Positions 1-11,558 of a stretch of DNA of 64,000 bases are shown here, in pieces. A program made the position numbers and the translations under genes. Position 1 is the first letter of the stretch, and each line of letters opens with the position of its first letter. The DNA lies in contig JAQFVV010000013.1 in the NCBI GenBank assembly GCA_028023455.1, positions 3,600,001 through 3,664,000 on the forward strand, in the 5' to 3' direction. This stretch comes from Epiperipatus broadwayi (Eukaryota > Onychophora > Udeonychophora > Euonychophora > Peripatidae). The notes beneath the pieces were generated by a model. That model ran no database searches and was not told the origin of the DNA. It worked only from the letters and a program-made list of their open reading frames with translations.

Positions 1-1140
1 TCAGAAAATTCATCTGTAACAGTAAAAGATTGCCTGAAAACTAGTGAGACCAACGTATATAATACTTCTTTGGTTGACTAATGGTTAGCAATTTATAGTT
101 AGCAATTTTTTTTTGCAATCAGTTCCAATGGGATCCAAATATTTTTGTATTCAGTCAGCCCCAGAAAAAAGTTTAGACCTATCTCTTTTCAATGTTTAAT
201 AAATAAATAAATGAAACACTTTCTAAGTATTATTAGATATATATTTTCTTTTTACTCTACAGAATAAAAATAGGTATGAGAAGTATTAATATTGGTAATT
301 ACTTTGATCCTCATTATCTTCAACTCAAATGAATCCATGGCTAATAATCATAAAATTTTATTTTCAGATTATTTTTTTCTAATTAACTTTTTTAAAAGAA
401 TATTTAATATAGAATGGGTTTATGGATTCTTTCTTTCATAAATATTGAATGTATAAAGACCCCCCCCCCCACCCATTCCTTTAACAAGCAAAAATAAATT
501 AAACAGCAGAAAATGTTTAAATTATTTTGCTGTGAAAAAAAAAAATAGCATCCCATATTTAATGTGTTTTTTTTATCTCATTCATAAATGATATTTAAAT
601 GCAATATTTATTATGAATTTACATGCTTACCAATAACAAATTCACAAATATAAAACAGGAACCATGAACTTTTAAGTTTTTCACAAAAAACTAATTCAGA
701 CCACAAGTTAATGAGTTGGTGTTTGGCAGACTGGTAAACAAAAACAAACAAAAAAAAACATTTTTTTATCATGCTAAGTTATAAGAGTGGAAAAAAAATT
801 AGAAGGAAATTAATTTTTATTATATTCTTTTAAACTATGTTAAAATTTAACAGTATTATCATTTTCTATCTCACTTTATTATTTCTAAGCAAAACTGAGT
901 GAAGGGTAAAATTGTTTCTTTTTTTTTTTTTAGTTATTCTAATAAACAATTTAATTATCTTTATAAATTAGAGAAAAGCTTGCAAACCTAGCTCATTTTA
1001 TGTTTTATGTATATATTTCTACTTTCAAGTAATATTAACTCATATATAAGCACATATAAATTTGTCAGCTTTATTTATTGCATTACCAAATGTATACCAT
1101 ATAATACTAAATCATCCATGCACTTTACTACTGTTACACA
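1..1140. other. AT-rich non-coding DNA
   Basis: No open frame with a recognisable protein. The only compositional oddity is a run of eleven C at 460-470 followed by A and three more C, inside otherwise A/T-rich sequence. Short A and T homopolymers are frequent. Nothing else is supported. Confidence 0.6.
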
Positions 1141-1335
1141 ATGTTTAATTTATCACCCTCTTTTACAGTTTACAGTTTCTATTGCCCTAGCAATCTTTTT
1201 CAGAACTTTTATATCTCCTAAAAAAAAAAATTCTGAAAAAGATTGCTGGGTAATCGAAAATGATGTTTTATTTATCTACTTATTCATTAAATGTTTGAAA
1301 ATTAAAGCATTTCTACAAAATAAGCATTCAGTTAT
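1141..1335. repeat. Palindromic relic of a Penelope-like terminal repeat
   Basis: The core is a perfect 17-bp inverted repeat (1189-1205 against 1231-1247) separated by 25 bp. Each arm resembles the arms of the element at 48.4-49.0 kb. The minus strand of the left arm reads TTCTGAAAAAGATTGCTAGG followed by AGAAACTGTAAA, against TTCTGATGAAGACTGCTAGT and CGAAACTGTAAA at 48.93 kb. The right arm repeats the theme on the plus strand (TCTGAAAAAGATTGCTGGG, then TCGAAAA). I read it as an old, shortened foldback of the same family. The hammerhead-like CTGATGA has decayed to CTGAAAA in both arms. The weak open frame across it is not a gene. Confidence 0.5.
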
Positions 1336-4300
1336 ATAACCATTTTTAAAAGTGTAACTCATATCTATTAATGATATTTTACATATATGAAATAATTATT
1401 TTGGTATTTAGCATTATATTTACCATTTCTGACTTCTTATAAAAGTCTCATTTTCTTAAGAGCAACATAATTTTATAAGATTCATGAGAACCCAAGATGT
1501 TTTATGACAAATTTAGTTGTTTGAGCTTTCATTGGTTTTGATATTTATATTCATCATCTATTTCATTTTCTACTATATCTTCCCAATAATAACAATCAAC
1601 ATTGCATTTTTCAGAATGTTTTTGAGATAATCTTTATAAGGTAAATGGAATTTTCCTCAACCATGAAGACTATACTCAAGCTTTCATTTGTTTCATATAT
1701 CCAATCCAACTAAGATATGACTTTACAATAATGGATTCCGTATTAATGTAACCAACAAGTCAAAATAAAACTGAATGGTCTTATTATCTTGTCCTCATAT
1801 TTTTAAAATTTCACACATCCTTAAATGAAATTTTTCTAATGCTTTTATGTTACATCAGTAGAGTGTCCAAGTCATACTTCCATACAATAAATTAGCATTA
1901 CTAACAGCTCAATATACAATAAACTTAATTGTAGTAGTTATTTCATTATGATGAAATTACAGTATCTTTTGGTTAATAAAAGCAACTGCAACTCATTGGA
2001 GTTTGTGTTGCACTTAAATATTCAAGTCCACCTTTCTACTTAAAACACTACTAAGAAGCTACTAAGATATTTAAATTAGCTCATACAAGCCAATAATCAT
2101 TCAAGCCAAAAGTTGCTTAACATTTTTCCCATTACTAGCTAATAAAGAACTTGAATTTCTTGAACTTGAAATATTAAACCAATTTCTCTATGCATTCAAA
2201 AAATAGAAGTATATTCTGTATACCATCTTTTGTACTGGAAAAAATAGCACAAACATCAACATATTATAAATCAGGAATCCAAAATGATAAAGTTCTTGCT
2301 TTTGCTTTAAATCAAATTAAAAATTCCACCATCCAAGCTGTATTGCATCTTGATCATTGATTCATTAAGCTTGCCTATAAATAATTGGCAAAGACCACAG
2401 TCATAACATTCTAAATATTCATTCAATTATTTTAAAAAAATGCAAATGCTTTTATTGCTCAGGAGTTCATAAGAAGTTCAAGAACCAGAACTGAAAGCAC
2501 AAAATCTTGATCCCAAGTTGAATGGACTCTCTAGCAATTGCATCAAATCACAGAGGGTATTCAATTATATTAAAATCAACTATAAATATTTAATCTATTA
2601 AAACTTTTACTTATTTTACTTATTTTTTTGTTTTTGAAATTCATTAAACATCCAATAAGCTTTCAGATTATCATTCACTACTTAAGATAAAATAACTAGA
2701 AATTGAGTTCCTCAAAAAAGAAAAAAAAAGTTAGTTTTTGTATTAAACATCGGATATTTAAAATTTTGTTTATATATATGAATGCCAGCTCATTGCAATT
2801 ATTAGTCATCTACCAAAAGATAAATCTTATACATTAATCAAACCCACTTTCATTAAATACTCCTTATCACTTGCAACAACTCATAGTAATTTCCTTCTTT
2901 AAGATCACATATCCATTTTTCCTTCTCTCTTTCTTTCTTTCATTCATTATAGTTCAACTGTTATAATGCAGCTTCACTCACATTCAATTAATAATTTCAG
3001 TTGTAAGGCTAACTAGAACAGAAAATGGATAAAAAAATGAAAAGATCAGCTAAGTATATAAATATATACATTCATCTTTGTGTGTTTGATATGTGTCTGG
3101 TGAATCTCTAAGAATAGAAAGAAAAAAGAAATTTTATTTTTAACTTCAAAAACAAAAGTTGCCAGAAGTTTATAACATTCAATTTTTGTCATTAAAATTT
3201 TGTTTCTAAATCCTTTTTAATAACATTTTTTTTCTTTACTTTGGTAAAAATGGCTTCCAACTAAACCAATAGTTTCTTCTATTTGAAAATTGCTGAAAAA
3301 TACTTATAACTAAATGAAAAAAATAAATATATTTTCGCTTTAAAAAAATAAATAAATAAATGAAAGTAATAACATTGTTAATATTCAGTAAGAAATATAA
3401 AACCAGTAAAGAGTTACCAAATTAGTGGCAGCTACTTTTCAAAATTATACAAAATTATGTTACTTATTGATATTTATAATTGGCACTTAATAATATCTGC
3501 TTGTAAAAGACAGGTTCTAAAATATACCAAATAAAAAAGAAAGTCTGATTTTTAAAACATAAGGGGGAGGAGAAGTTGACGTCATTAAAAACTTAATCTC
3601 TATTTTGAAACCTTATTCAGGAAATCAAAACTCTTTAAAAGAATTGGATTCCTCCTCTAGCCTCATAAAGCGATATATGGTAGGAGATTCTTCTAAAAGT
3701 ATTTTCTTTTCTAATACTGTAAAAAAAAAAAAAAAACGACTGCTGCAATCAAATTAATTGCCTTTATTCACATCAATATTTCTACAGACCTCTTAGATAA
3801 CTCCACCAATTTATGTATCTTGTTACCTAAAGATACAGATTTGGTAAACTACTAAATTGAATTAAAGCTAATACAATTTATCAAAGTGAAAAAGTGACTT
3901 GGACTACTAAAAAAAAAAATCAAATAAAAATCAGTAAATAATAAAATTAATTTTTAATTAATTATTATCATTGGAAGTTAGCAAAAGATTTTGAAAATAT
4001 GGTTTATACCCTCATTTAAATTAAAATAATAAATACCTGATTGTATTTGTATTAAATGCCCACCATACACTTGTGATAGATTAACAATAGGAAAATTATA
4101 TTTAAAAAATCAGATAAGGTGGGGAAGAAAATGATTCCTTTAACTCTTCCCTAAACCTATGAATGTGTTAGTTAGCATTTGCTAATAATTAAGTTGTTCG
4201 AACAACTTTGGGCAAGTTGAAAAAGAAGAGAGAGCTATCAGGAGAGTAACATTTAAGTGAATAGTAGAATCATATCTTCAATATATTTTCTAAACTTGAA

Positions 4301-4843
4301 TTTAAATAATAAAATACCTACTCAATTTATTGGTAATTCGTATATTAATGATTTAAAAACGAATTACAGTAAATATAATTGAGAATTATTTTTGATAATG
4401 AGACATAAGTGATATAAAAAAAAGATTGCATGCATGTACCTGTATTAATTTATAAAATTTATAGATTCTATTAATGACTGGTTAATGGTTGTTGTGTTAT
4501 AATACAATATGAATGAAAAAATTGAAAATGTTTTCAAAGATTAGGAACTTATTTCTAATCCAATAAAGACAGTATATTCAATTTTTCTATCTGAATAACA
4601 AGCATAATCTGAATATAAGTTTTGCAAAAGTAGTTTGAAATATGATATTAGCTCTTGTTATTTAGGAATAATTTCAGATTTATAATCCATTTTCATTTAT
4701 CTAATGACACTATTCAGCATTCTGATGCAACTGCTTTGTGAATATTTTCTTTAGCATTAGCATATTCTGCTGATGAATACTAGTACTGTGCTCTGCTTAG
4801 AGAAAAAATTATCACACTAAGAATATTATCATGAGAAAAGGTT
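1336..4843. other. AT-rich intergenic DNA
   Basis: About 3.5 kb with no recognisable coding region, RNA gene or long repeat. It contains A-runs (for example near 3720) and short AT-rich simple sequence. I see nothing that can be annotated. Confidence 0.6.
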
Positions 4844-4960
4844 TTACTCCTTTGCAGTAGCTTCCTGTTCTTCCACATATTTCTTCTCTAGATATCTGAA
4901 GAGCAATTGCCTCACAGAAAACGTATAAAAACTGTTAACCAGATCAAACTTTTCAATAAC
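4844..4960 (-). other. Possible terminal coding exon, unidentified
   Basis: On the minus strand, 38 codons are open from just after a TGA (4961-4963) to a TAA at 4844-4846. The residues look protein-like rather than random AT translation: the reading passes through FDLVNSFYTFSVRQ and ends in an E/K-rich tail, KKYVEEQEATAKE. No family is recognised. A 38-codon open run is expected now and then by chance at this base composition. The upstream splice acceptor would be weak because there is no clear pyrimidine tract. It could be a last exon, a pseudo-exon or coincidence. Confidence 0.2.
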
Positions 4961-5493
4961 TCAAGACTCTACTCAAATTAACACCCCCCTTTTTGAATGT
5001 TCCAATAAACTATAACTGAAAAATTGTAGCATAAAAATGAATTTTTCATGAGATTCCAAATAAATTTATTTTTTCACATCCAACAATAAAGCCAGCTGGA
5101 TTTGATCTTCCTATATCTAATTTGAGTCTCATCGAGAGATTCAAAATAATCCATGATCTTATGCTCATCTATTTTACAAATGGAAATTTATCAGTTATCT
5201 ATATAAATATGGGCAAGTATAAAGTGCAAGATGTCCCCAACATTTTTTCTTTCTGGTACACCTCGACTAGACTTTTCATTTATGAACACCTCCTCTCATA
5301 TATCCTACCCATTCTTCTACATACACAATATGACTTTTTTATTGTATAACGTCATTTAAATACAAGTATAGTATATATACTTAAAGTTAGATTTAATTAA
5401 AGGGGATTTGAACTCAGACTTTAAAGTTCATTTCAGTCATCCATTTCTCTAACACAACTGATACATATGACCACATACATGTGAAAAAGATAA

Positions 5494-5545
5494 ATGATCA
5501 ACATACATATTTCATGGTAAACCAGCACTCATCAGTTGGCCCAGA

Positions 5546-5548
<3 letters not shown>
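5494..5548 (-). ncRNA. Hammerhead-like motif, array copy 1 (cleavage base changed)
   Basis: Reading the minus strand, CCAA, CTGATGA (5529-5535), stem II GTGCTG/TACCAT with one mismatch, GAAA, a short AT stem III, then TTGATC. The conserved core is present, but the base at the cleavage position reads G, which is not cleaved in known hammerheads. Confidence 0.4.
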
Positions 5549-5585
<37 letters not shown>

Positions 5586-5880
5586 CAGTGTTTGGTTTGC
5601 ATTAAAATAGCAAATCTTCAAACCTCAATGGACAGCCTTTAATTTTCTCCACTGTCCAATTCTTAAGCCATCCATATCATTGAAAATCTGATGATAGTAA
5701 GTTCAAAACCCTTGTTTTCCAATTTTGTTGTCATAACTATGCTGACTGTAAATTACTTTGATCCCTCATATGTAGAACCTTAAGACAATTTTAAATACAC
5801 AGAAGAGCTTTCAAGCTCCCTTCAATCATTCACTCTACCTTATAAACTGGTACATATAACCACATACATATGAAAAAGAT

Positions 5881-5974
5881 AAATGATCTCCAACATATAT
5901 ATTTTGTGCTGAAAATCTGATGATGGCAAAATGATCTCCAACATATATATTTTGTGCTGAAAATCTGATGATGG
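5881..5974. repeat. 47-bp direct duplication inside the array
   Basis: The segment beginning AAATGATCTCCAACATATAT occurs twice back to back, starting at 5881 and 5928, each running into CTGATGATGGC. It looks like a local slippage or unequal-exchange event in a type 2 unit. Confidence 0.8.
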
Positions 5975-6558
5975 CATATTCAAACCCCTTGTTTTCCAAT
6001 TTTGTTGTCATAACAATGTTGACCATATGTCAGTCTGAACCCTCATATGTAGAATCTTAAGAACATTTTAAAGACAAAGAAGAAGGATGGGCAGAATACA
6101 GGCTAAATCTGTAATATCTAAATATATGTAGTATATATATTTAAATTCCATCTAAATTTGAACTCAGACTAACTGCCTTCAGTCATCCACTCACTATACA
6201 ACTGATACATATGACCACATATGTATGAAAAAGATAAATGATCTACAACATAGGTATTATGTGCTGAAAATCTGGTGATGGCATATTCAAAACCCTTGTT
6301 TGCCAATTCTGTTGTCATAACAATGTTGATCGTATGTTAGTCTGACCCCTCATGTGTAAAATCTTAAGATCATTTTAAATACACAGAAGATGAAGGGGAA
6401 GAATATGAGCTGAATTTGTAATATTTAAATACATGTAGTATATATATATATATATATATAAGCTAGATGTATTTGAACTCAGACTTTCAAGCTGTCTTCA
6501 GTCACCCACTCTATCATACAATTGATATATATGATCATACACATGTGAAAAAGATAAA

Positions 6559-6614
6559 GATCTCAATGTATGTATTTCGTGTTGAACCAGCAGTCATCAA
6601 TTGGCCCAGATCAT
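6559..6614 (-). ncRNA. Hammerhead-like motif, array copy 2 (degenerate)
   Basis: The minus strand has TTGATGA in place of CTGATGA, a stem II whose first pair is broken (C opposite C), an intact GAAA and flanking ATGATC/GATC that can still pair as distal stem I. Loss of C3 makes activity unlikely. Confidence 0.35.
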
Positions 6615-7233
6615 CAGTGCTTGGTTTATATTAAAATAACAAATGTTCAAACTTCAATGGACATCCTTCGCTTTTCTCCACTCTCCAATTCTTAAGTCAT
6701 CCATATCATTGAAAATCTGATGATGGCATGTTCAAAACTCTTGTTTGCCAATTTTATTGTCATACCCATGCTGACTGTAAATCACTTTGACCCCTCATTT
6801 GTAGAACTTTAAGACAATTTTAAATACACAGAGGAGTTTTCAGGCTCCCTTCAATCATCCCTCTACTTTATACAACTGTTACATATAACTACAATACATG
6901 TGCAAAATATAAATGATCTCCAACATATGTATTTTGTGCTGAAAATCTGATAACGGCAGATTCAAAGCCCCTGTTGGCCAATTTTTGCTTCATACCCATG
7001 TTGACCATATGTCAGTCTGACACCTCATATGTAGAATCTTAAGACCATTTTAAATACACAGAAGAGAGATGGGAAAAATATAGGCTGAATTTGTAATATT
7101 TAAATAGATGCAGTTTATGTATTTAAGCTGGATATAATTACAGGGGATTTGAACTCAGATTTCTAAACTCCCTTCAGCCATCCAATCTATCATACAACTG
7201 ATACATATGACCACTTACATGTGAAGAAGATAA

Positions 7234-7291
7234 ATGATCTTTAATATTCATATTTCATGCTAAACGACACTCATCAGTTGGTCCAGATCAT
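7234..7291 (-). ncRNA. Hammerhead ribozyme motif, best-preserved array copy
   Basis: On the minus strand in order: distal stem I ATGATC, an internal loop, CCAA, CTGATGA (7271-7277 reversed), a stem II closed by GTG/CAT, GAAA (7253-7256 reversed), an AT-rich stem III hairpin, cleavage triplet ATA, then TTAA and GATCAT closing stem I. All conserved core bases are present. The proximal stem I pairing is weakened to two pairs (TTAA where sister copies have TTGG). Distal ATGATC/GATCAT still gives six pairs. This is a type I layout, with stem I open at its end. Confidence 0.5.
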
Positions 7292-7547
7292 CATCTTTCA
7301 CACACATATACAATTGCTACTTTGTTTATATTAAAACAGCAAATCTTCAAACTTCAATGGGCAGCCTTCAATCTTCTCTAACTCTTCCAATTTTTAAGCC
7401 ATCCATATCACTGAAAATCTGATGGTGGCATGTTCAAAGCCCTTGTTTGCCAATTTTGTTGTCATGCCCATGCTGACCATAAATCACTTTGACCGCTCAT
7501 ATTTAGAACCTTAAGGCAATTTTAAATACACAGAAGAGCTTTCAAGC

Positions 7548-7753
7548 TCCCTTCAATAATGTGTTCTACCTTATATAACTGATACCTATAACCACATACA
7601 ATATGAAAAAGATAAATGATCTTCAACATATGTATTTTGTGCTGAAAATCTCCCTTCAATAATGTGTTCTACCTTATATAACTGATACCTATAACCACAT
7701 ACAATATGAAAAAGATAAATGATCTTCAACATATGTATTTTGTGCTGAAAATC
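7548..7753. repeat. 103-bp direct duplication inside the array
   Basis: The segment starting TCCCTTCAATAATGTGTTCT at 7548 is repeated almost identically from 7651. The near-identity implies a recent tandem duplication within an otherwise diverged array. Confidence 0.85.
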
Positions 7754-8030
7754 TGATGATGGCATATTCAAAGCCCTTGTTTGCCAATTTTGTTGTTATA
7801 CTTATGTTGATCGTATGACAATCTGACTCTTCGTAGTACAATCTTAAGACCATTTTAAACTCACAGAAGAGGGATGGGAAAAATACAGGCTGAATCTTAA
7901 TATTTCAATACATGTAGTATATATATTTAATGTAATTAGAGACATTTGAATTCAGACTTTCAAGTTGCCCCAGTCATCCATTCTATCATACAAACTGATA
8001 CATATGACCACATACATATGAAAAAGATAA

Positions 8031-8091
8031 ATGATTTCCAATATCTGTATTTTGTGCTGAAACAGCACTCATTAGTTGGTCCAGATTATCA
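8031..8091 (-). ncRNA. Hammerhead-like motif, array copy 4 (core mutated)
   Basis: The stem I TTGG/CCAA pairing and a strong six-pair stem II (GTGCTG/CAGCAC) remain, but CTGATGA has become CTAATGA and GAAA has become AAAA. Two invariant bases are lost, so it is probably inactive. It helps define the consensus: stem III ATACAGAT followed by A, then TTGG. Confidence 0.4.
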
Positions 8092-8571
8092 TCTCCCATA
8101 TGTATATATATAAGCAGAGCTCAGTTTATATTAAGATAACAAATCTTCAAACTTTAATGGACAGGATTCAATCTTCACTATCCAACTCTTCAGCTAAGCA
8201 TATCATTGAAAATCTGATTACAGCACATTCAAGTCCTTGTTTGCCAATTTTGTTGTCATGCCCATGTTGACCATAAGTCACTCTGACCCCTCATATGTAG
8301 AACCTTAAGACCATTTTAAATATGTAGAAGAGAGATGGGCAGAATACAGGTTGAATCTGTAATAATTTAAACACAATATATACTTAATCTAGATGTAATT
8401 AGAGGGGATTTGAACCCAGACATTCAAGTTCCCTTTAGTCACCTACTCTATAATATCTACAAGATATGGATGATTGAGGTGTTGGAGAATAGAGAAGACT
8501 GAAGCCTGTCCATTAAAGTTTGAAGACTTGCTATCTTAATATAAACTGAACACATTATATATGAGTGGAAA

Positions 8572-8628
8572 ATGATCTGGGCCAACTGATGAGTGCTGGT
8601 TCAGCATGAAATGTCCTCTGGATATCAT
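8572..8628 (+). ncRNA. Hammerhead-like motif, array copy 5
   Basis: CTGATGA (8586-8592), stem II GTGCTG-GTT-CAGCAT with six pairs (8593-8607) and GAAA (8608-8611) are intact. Stem III has changed to TGTCCTC and the proximal stem I is irregular (CTGG opposite CCAA). Distal ATGAT/ATCAT pairing remains. Confidence 0.45.
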
Positions 8629-9011
8629 TTATCTTTTTCACATGTATGTGGACATATGTACTGATTGTATAAGATAGAATGGATGAGTGAGGGAGCTACA
8701 AAGTCAGGATTAAAATCCCTCTAATTACATCTAGTTTAAGTATATATACTTATTACACATTCAGTCTGCATTCTGTCCACTCCTGTGAATAACAATGATC
8801 TTAAGATTTTACATATGAGGGATCAGAGTGATGTACAGTTAACATGAGTCTTACAACAAAATTGGAAAACAATATTTTGAACATGCCATTATCAGATTTC
8901 CAATGATATTGATGGTTGAAGAGTTGGGGTGGAGTAAATTAAAACCTGTCCATTAAAGTTTAAAGATTTGTTATCTAAATATAAACCGAGCATTGATATG
9001 TGTAAAAGCTG

Positions 9012-9070
9012 ATGATTCAGACCAATTGATAAGTGGTGATTCAGCATGAAATATATATATATTGGAGATC
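9012..9070 (+). ncRNA. Hammerhead-like motif, array copy 6 (core mutated)
   Basis: CCAA pairs with TTGG and GAAA is followed by an alternating AT stem III ending in ATA. However, CTGATGA has become TTGATAA and stem II is weaker. This copy shows the stem III and proximal stem I architecture most clearly. Confidence 0.4.
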
Positions 9071-9329
9071 TTTTTTTTTTCGCTTGTATGTGGTCATAGT
9101 ATCGATTGAATAAGATAGAGTGGATGATTGAAGGGAACTTGAAAATCTGAGTTCAAATTCCTCAAATTATAATATTCTTAGATTAAATTGATGGTAAATT
9201 TTGTTTATTATACATATTATACTTCATTTCAGTTTTTTTATAAAAGCAAAAACAAATAAAAAAGCATCAAAATAAATTTTTGATTCCATTAATTTATAAT
9301 GAAAATTCATACAAATGGATTTTTCTTAA

Positions 9330-11230
9330 TATACACAAGTCTTCCAACGTATCTCTTTAATTTCAATGAGATTCTTGAGCTTATGTGGCAGAGCTGAGTG
9401 TTTTGAAATCACTTTCAAATGAAAACAGATACAATCTTATATCTGGAAAGTTTATTGCGATGTTTATTCTTAATAAAGGCATAGCATGAAAAGGGTGATT
9501 AAAAAAGCTGTGTATTCGTAAAAACTAATAAATACTTTAATGCTTTATCACCTAGATCTGGGTAATCTTCTTTCACTGTTGCTCAAAAATCAATGACATT
9601 TAGTTTTTTTTTAAGTCACATTGTAAAGAAGAATTAATTGAAAGTTCTATCAATTTTTATTTTTCTGGTGTGGACAAATTTTCCGGCTTGATGAAAGAAC
9701 AATTCATTAAATTGATTTGATATCCAACTATTTTCAGTTTTGCTTTGGAAAGTATTGCCTGAATAACACCGTTAGTCTTTTTAAGTGAGCTAATATATTG
9801 ATTTTTTATATTTCTTTTGACAATTTCAGCACACTCTCAGATAAAAGACTGTAAAATGTCTCAAAAACTTCACACTGCTCTTTATTAAACAATATTCCCA
9901 AAGATGTAATTTCTTAATCGTAGCCTCGATTTTGTCAGGCATTTTAAAGATTGTTATGGAACTGTTCTGTAATCCTTAGTTAAGTTTATTTATTTCTGAA
10001 AAAATATCAGATAAATATACAGGTTATTGAAGTCATTCAGTTTTATAAAACAGAATTTAATTCAAAATGATGGTCTAAAAAAAAAACTTGCACTTCGTTT
10101 CTCAATTCAAACCATCATATGAATACTTTTCCTCGTGAGAGCACCTCATTTCAGTGTGCAAAAGCAATATTGTGTGGAGACTATCCAACCCTTCACACAA
10201 AGAATTGAATACTCTGAACTTTGTTAAGCTGGATATAATAAAATTAATAGCTTTTAAACGTTGACTGAGCACTTCTTTCAACAAATGTGGCAGAGATTTG
10301 GTCACAAAACTTTGACTGTGTATACAGCAATGACTTCAAGCTACACAGAAAGCAATTTCTTTGATATGGCCATGTAAGCTGTATAATAGGCTGACAGATT
10401 TTTCACCAACTAAACACCATAGCAATTAGTCCAATCAATTTCTTTTTCACAAAATTAATCCTGACTGGCATTTAATATGTTATCACTTGTGCATCTTTCT
10501 GTAAAGGGATAGCACAATAAAAGATTTTCTGCAAGAACACTTATCATTTAAAGATTTTGCAATAATAAGCAAAATGACAAATTAGAAATTTATCTGTGCT
10601 TTCATCCATCTGTATAGAAAAGAATGAGTTCTTTTTTATTCTCTCAATTAATGTTAATTCAATGTCCTCAGACATTTCATTAATTCTCTGAGAAAATGTA
10701 TTATTTGAGAATGGAATATTGTTAATTTTTGAGACATGAATATATTAAATTTTCAGCAATTGTATGATTTTTACCACTTTTAGCAATACAGTAACTTATT
10801 CTGTATGATGCTTTAATTGCAATTTTTATTATCTGTTTGCAGATAGCACAAAAAAAGTTTGATTTGGGCTGCTTAAGTCACTGGAAAAACTGGCATCTTT
10901 TTTACATATATTGGATGTTTTGCTTGAAAATGGTGCATTAATAAAGATGTTTTCATGGCACTGTTAGATAATATCTCTCCACAAACAACATACAGTGGCT
11001 TGTATAGCCAGCAGGTACCATGAATAAAAATCCATATTTCCAAGCATTGCAGAATATTTCCTCTTTTTAGGTAGAACCTGATGTTTTGAGTTTTTTTAAT
11101 AATGCTAATTTTATGTTTTACCATAATAGGTCCAACAGTCATTACATGCTTATCACCCTGTGCAATCACCATGATGGTTTGAAGTACTTGCTGGTGATTC
11201 AATAGATTGAAATCAAAGTTAGAGGTAGCT
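9330..11230 (-). pseudogene. hAT transposase relic (ZBED5/GTF2IRD2-like)
   Basis: A cut-and-paste DNA transposase of the hAT superfamily, decayed by frameshifts and stops. Domains follow the family order on the minus strand. A BED zinc finger lies around 10890-11000 (VVCGEILSNSAMKTSLL then QAKH); its first cysteine has become Y. Around 10310-10440 there are traces of the IDW...HCCIH region. At 10102-10305 is the conserved block KSLPHLLKEVLSQ...FIISS...VFNSLCEGLDSLHTILLLHTE; family members have a similar LLLHTEVRW. Near 9540-9640 is VKEDYPDL. Around 9340-9500 is YAFIKNKHRNKL, matching the C-terminal dimerisation region. No frame exceeds about 110 codons and I could not place terminal inverted repeats or an 8-bp duplication. 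Such transposases have often been domesticated, but this copy cannot encode a protein. Confidence 0.8.
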
Positions 11231-11558
11231 CATATAAGAGTCCTTGTTTTCAGCCACATCCATTTTAGAACAAAAAATAATATTTAAAAAAATTACTTGA
11301 AAAAATAAAAGCTAATTTATGATTTGAGTTTTTTTAATAATGCTAATTTTATGTTTTACCATAATAGGCCCAACAGTCATTACATGCTTATCACCCTGTG
11401 CAATCACCATGATGGTTTGACGTACTTGCTGGTGATTCAACAGATTGAAATCAAAGTTAGAGGTAGCTCATATAAGAGTCCTTGTTTTCAGCCACATCCA
11501 TTTTAGAACAAAAAATAATATTTGAAAAAATTACTTGAAAAAATAAAGGCTAATTAAG
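11083..11558. repeat. 238-bp tandem duplication at the hAT 5' end
   Basis: Two adjacent near-identical copies, both containing GAGTTTTTTTAATAATGCTA (at 11088 and 11326) and TCATATAAGAGTCCTTG. The first copy overlaps the N-terminal region of the transposase relic. The few differences indicate a fairly recent duplication. Apparent open frames on either strand across it are by-products. Confidence 0.85.

Larger units (their letters stand above)
5380..8460 (-). repeat. Tandem ribozyme-bearing satellite array, minus-oriented half
   Basis: A landmark, GACCACATACATGTGAAAAAG with variants, recurs near 5469, 5858, 6213, 6532, 6889, 7209, 7591 and 8007, so units are about 320-420 bp. There are two unit types. 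Type 1 has a block with TCATCAGTTGG, the phrase TTTATATTAAAATAGCAAATC and a short AT dinucleotide tract. Type 2 lacks that block but has GATGGGCAGAATACAGGCTG followed by AGAGGGGATTTGAACTCAGAC. The types largely alternate, giving a higher-order period near 700 bp. The copy starting near 8007 has both blocks and looks ancestral. On the minus strand GGTTCAAATCC matches a pol III B box. The type 1 block encodes a hammerhead fold. Schistosome Sm-alpha, newt satellite 2 and metazoan retrozymes are the nearest known analogues. Confidence 0.75.
8461..9190 (+). repeat. Inverted continuation of the satellite array
   Basis: From about 8461 the same family runs in the opposite orientation: hammerhead blocks at 8572-8628 and about 9012-9070, then TGAGTTCAAATTCC near 9150. 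The array is therefore a head-to-head pair of tandem blocks with the switch point close to 8460. These copies have diverged from the minus half (for example a T-run at 9071-9080), so the inversion is not recent. Confidence 0.7.

Noticed and set aside
5835-6026. 63-codon frame with an internal protein repeat (IIRFSAQNIYVGDH twice)
   Set aside because: The repeat is the 47-bp DNA duplication in the satellite. Other units do not preserve the frame.
7586-7771. 61-codon frame on the minus strand
   Set aside because: Produced by the 103-bp duplication in the satellite array; not conserved between units.
8680-8740. True tRNA gene suggested by the B-box match in the satellite family
   Set aside because: Only the B box is convincing. 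A-box spacing is short and no cloverleaf can be drawn, so at most it is a tRNA-derived promoter module.
5380-9190. CRISPR array suggested by regularly spaced repeats
   Set aside because: Units are hundreds of bases long, repeat throughout their length, and sit in metazoan transposon-rich DNA. There are no short repeats with unique spacers and no cas genes.
11324-11506. 60-codon plus-strand frame
   Set aside because: Antisense to the hAT relic and lying in the duplicated 238-bp unit.
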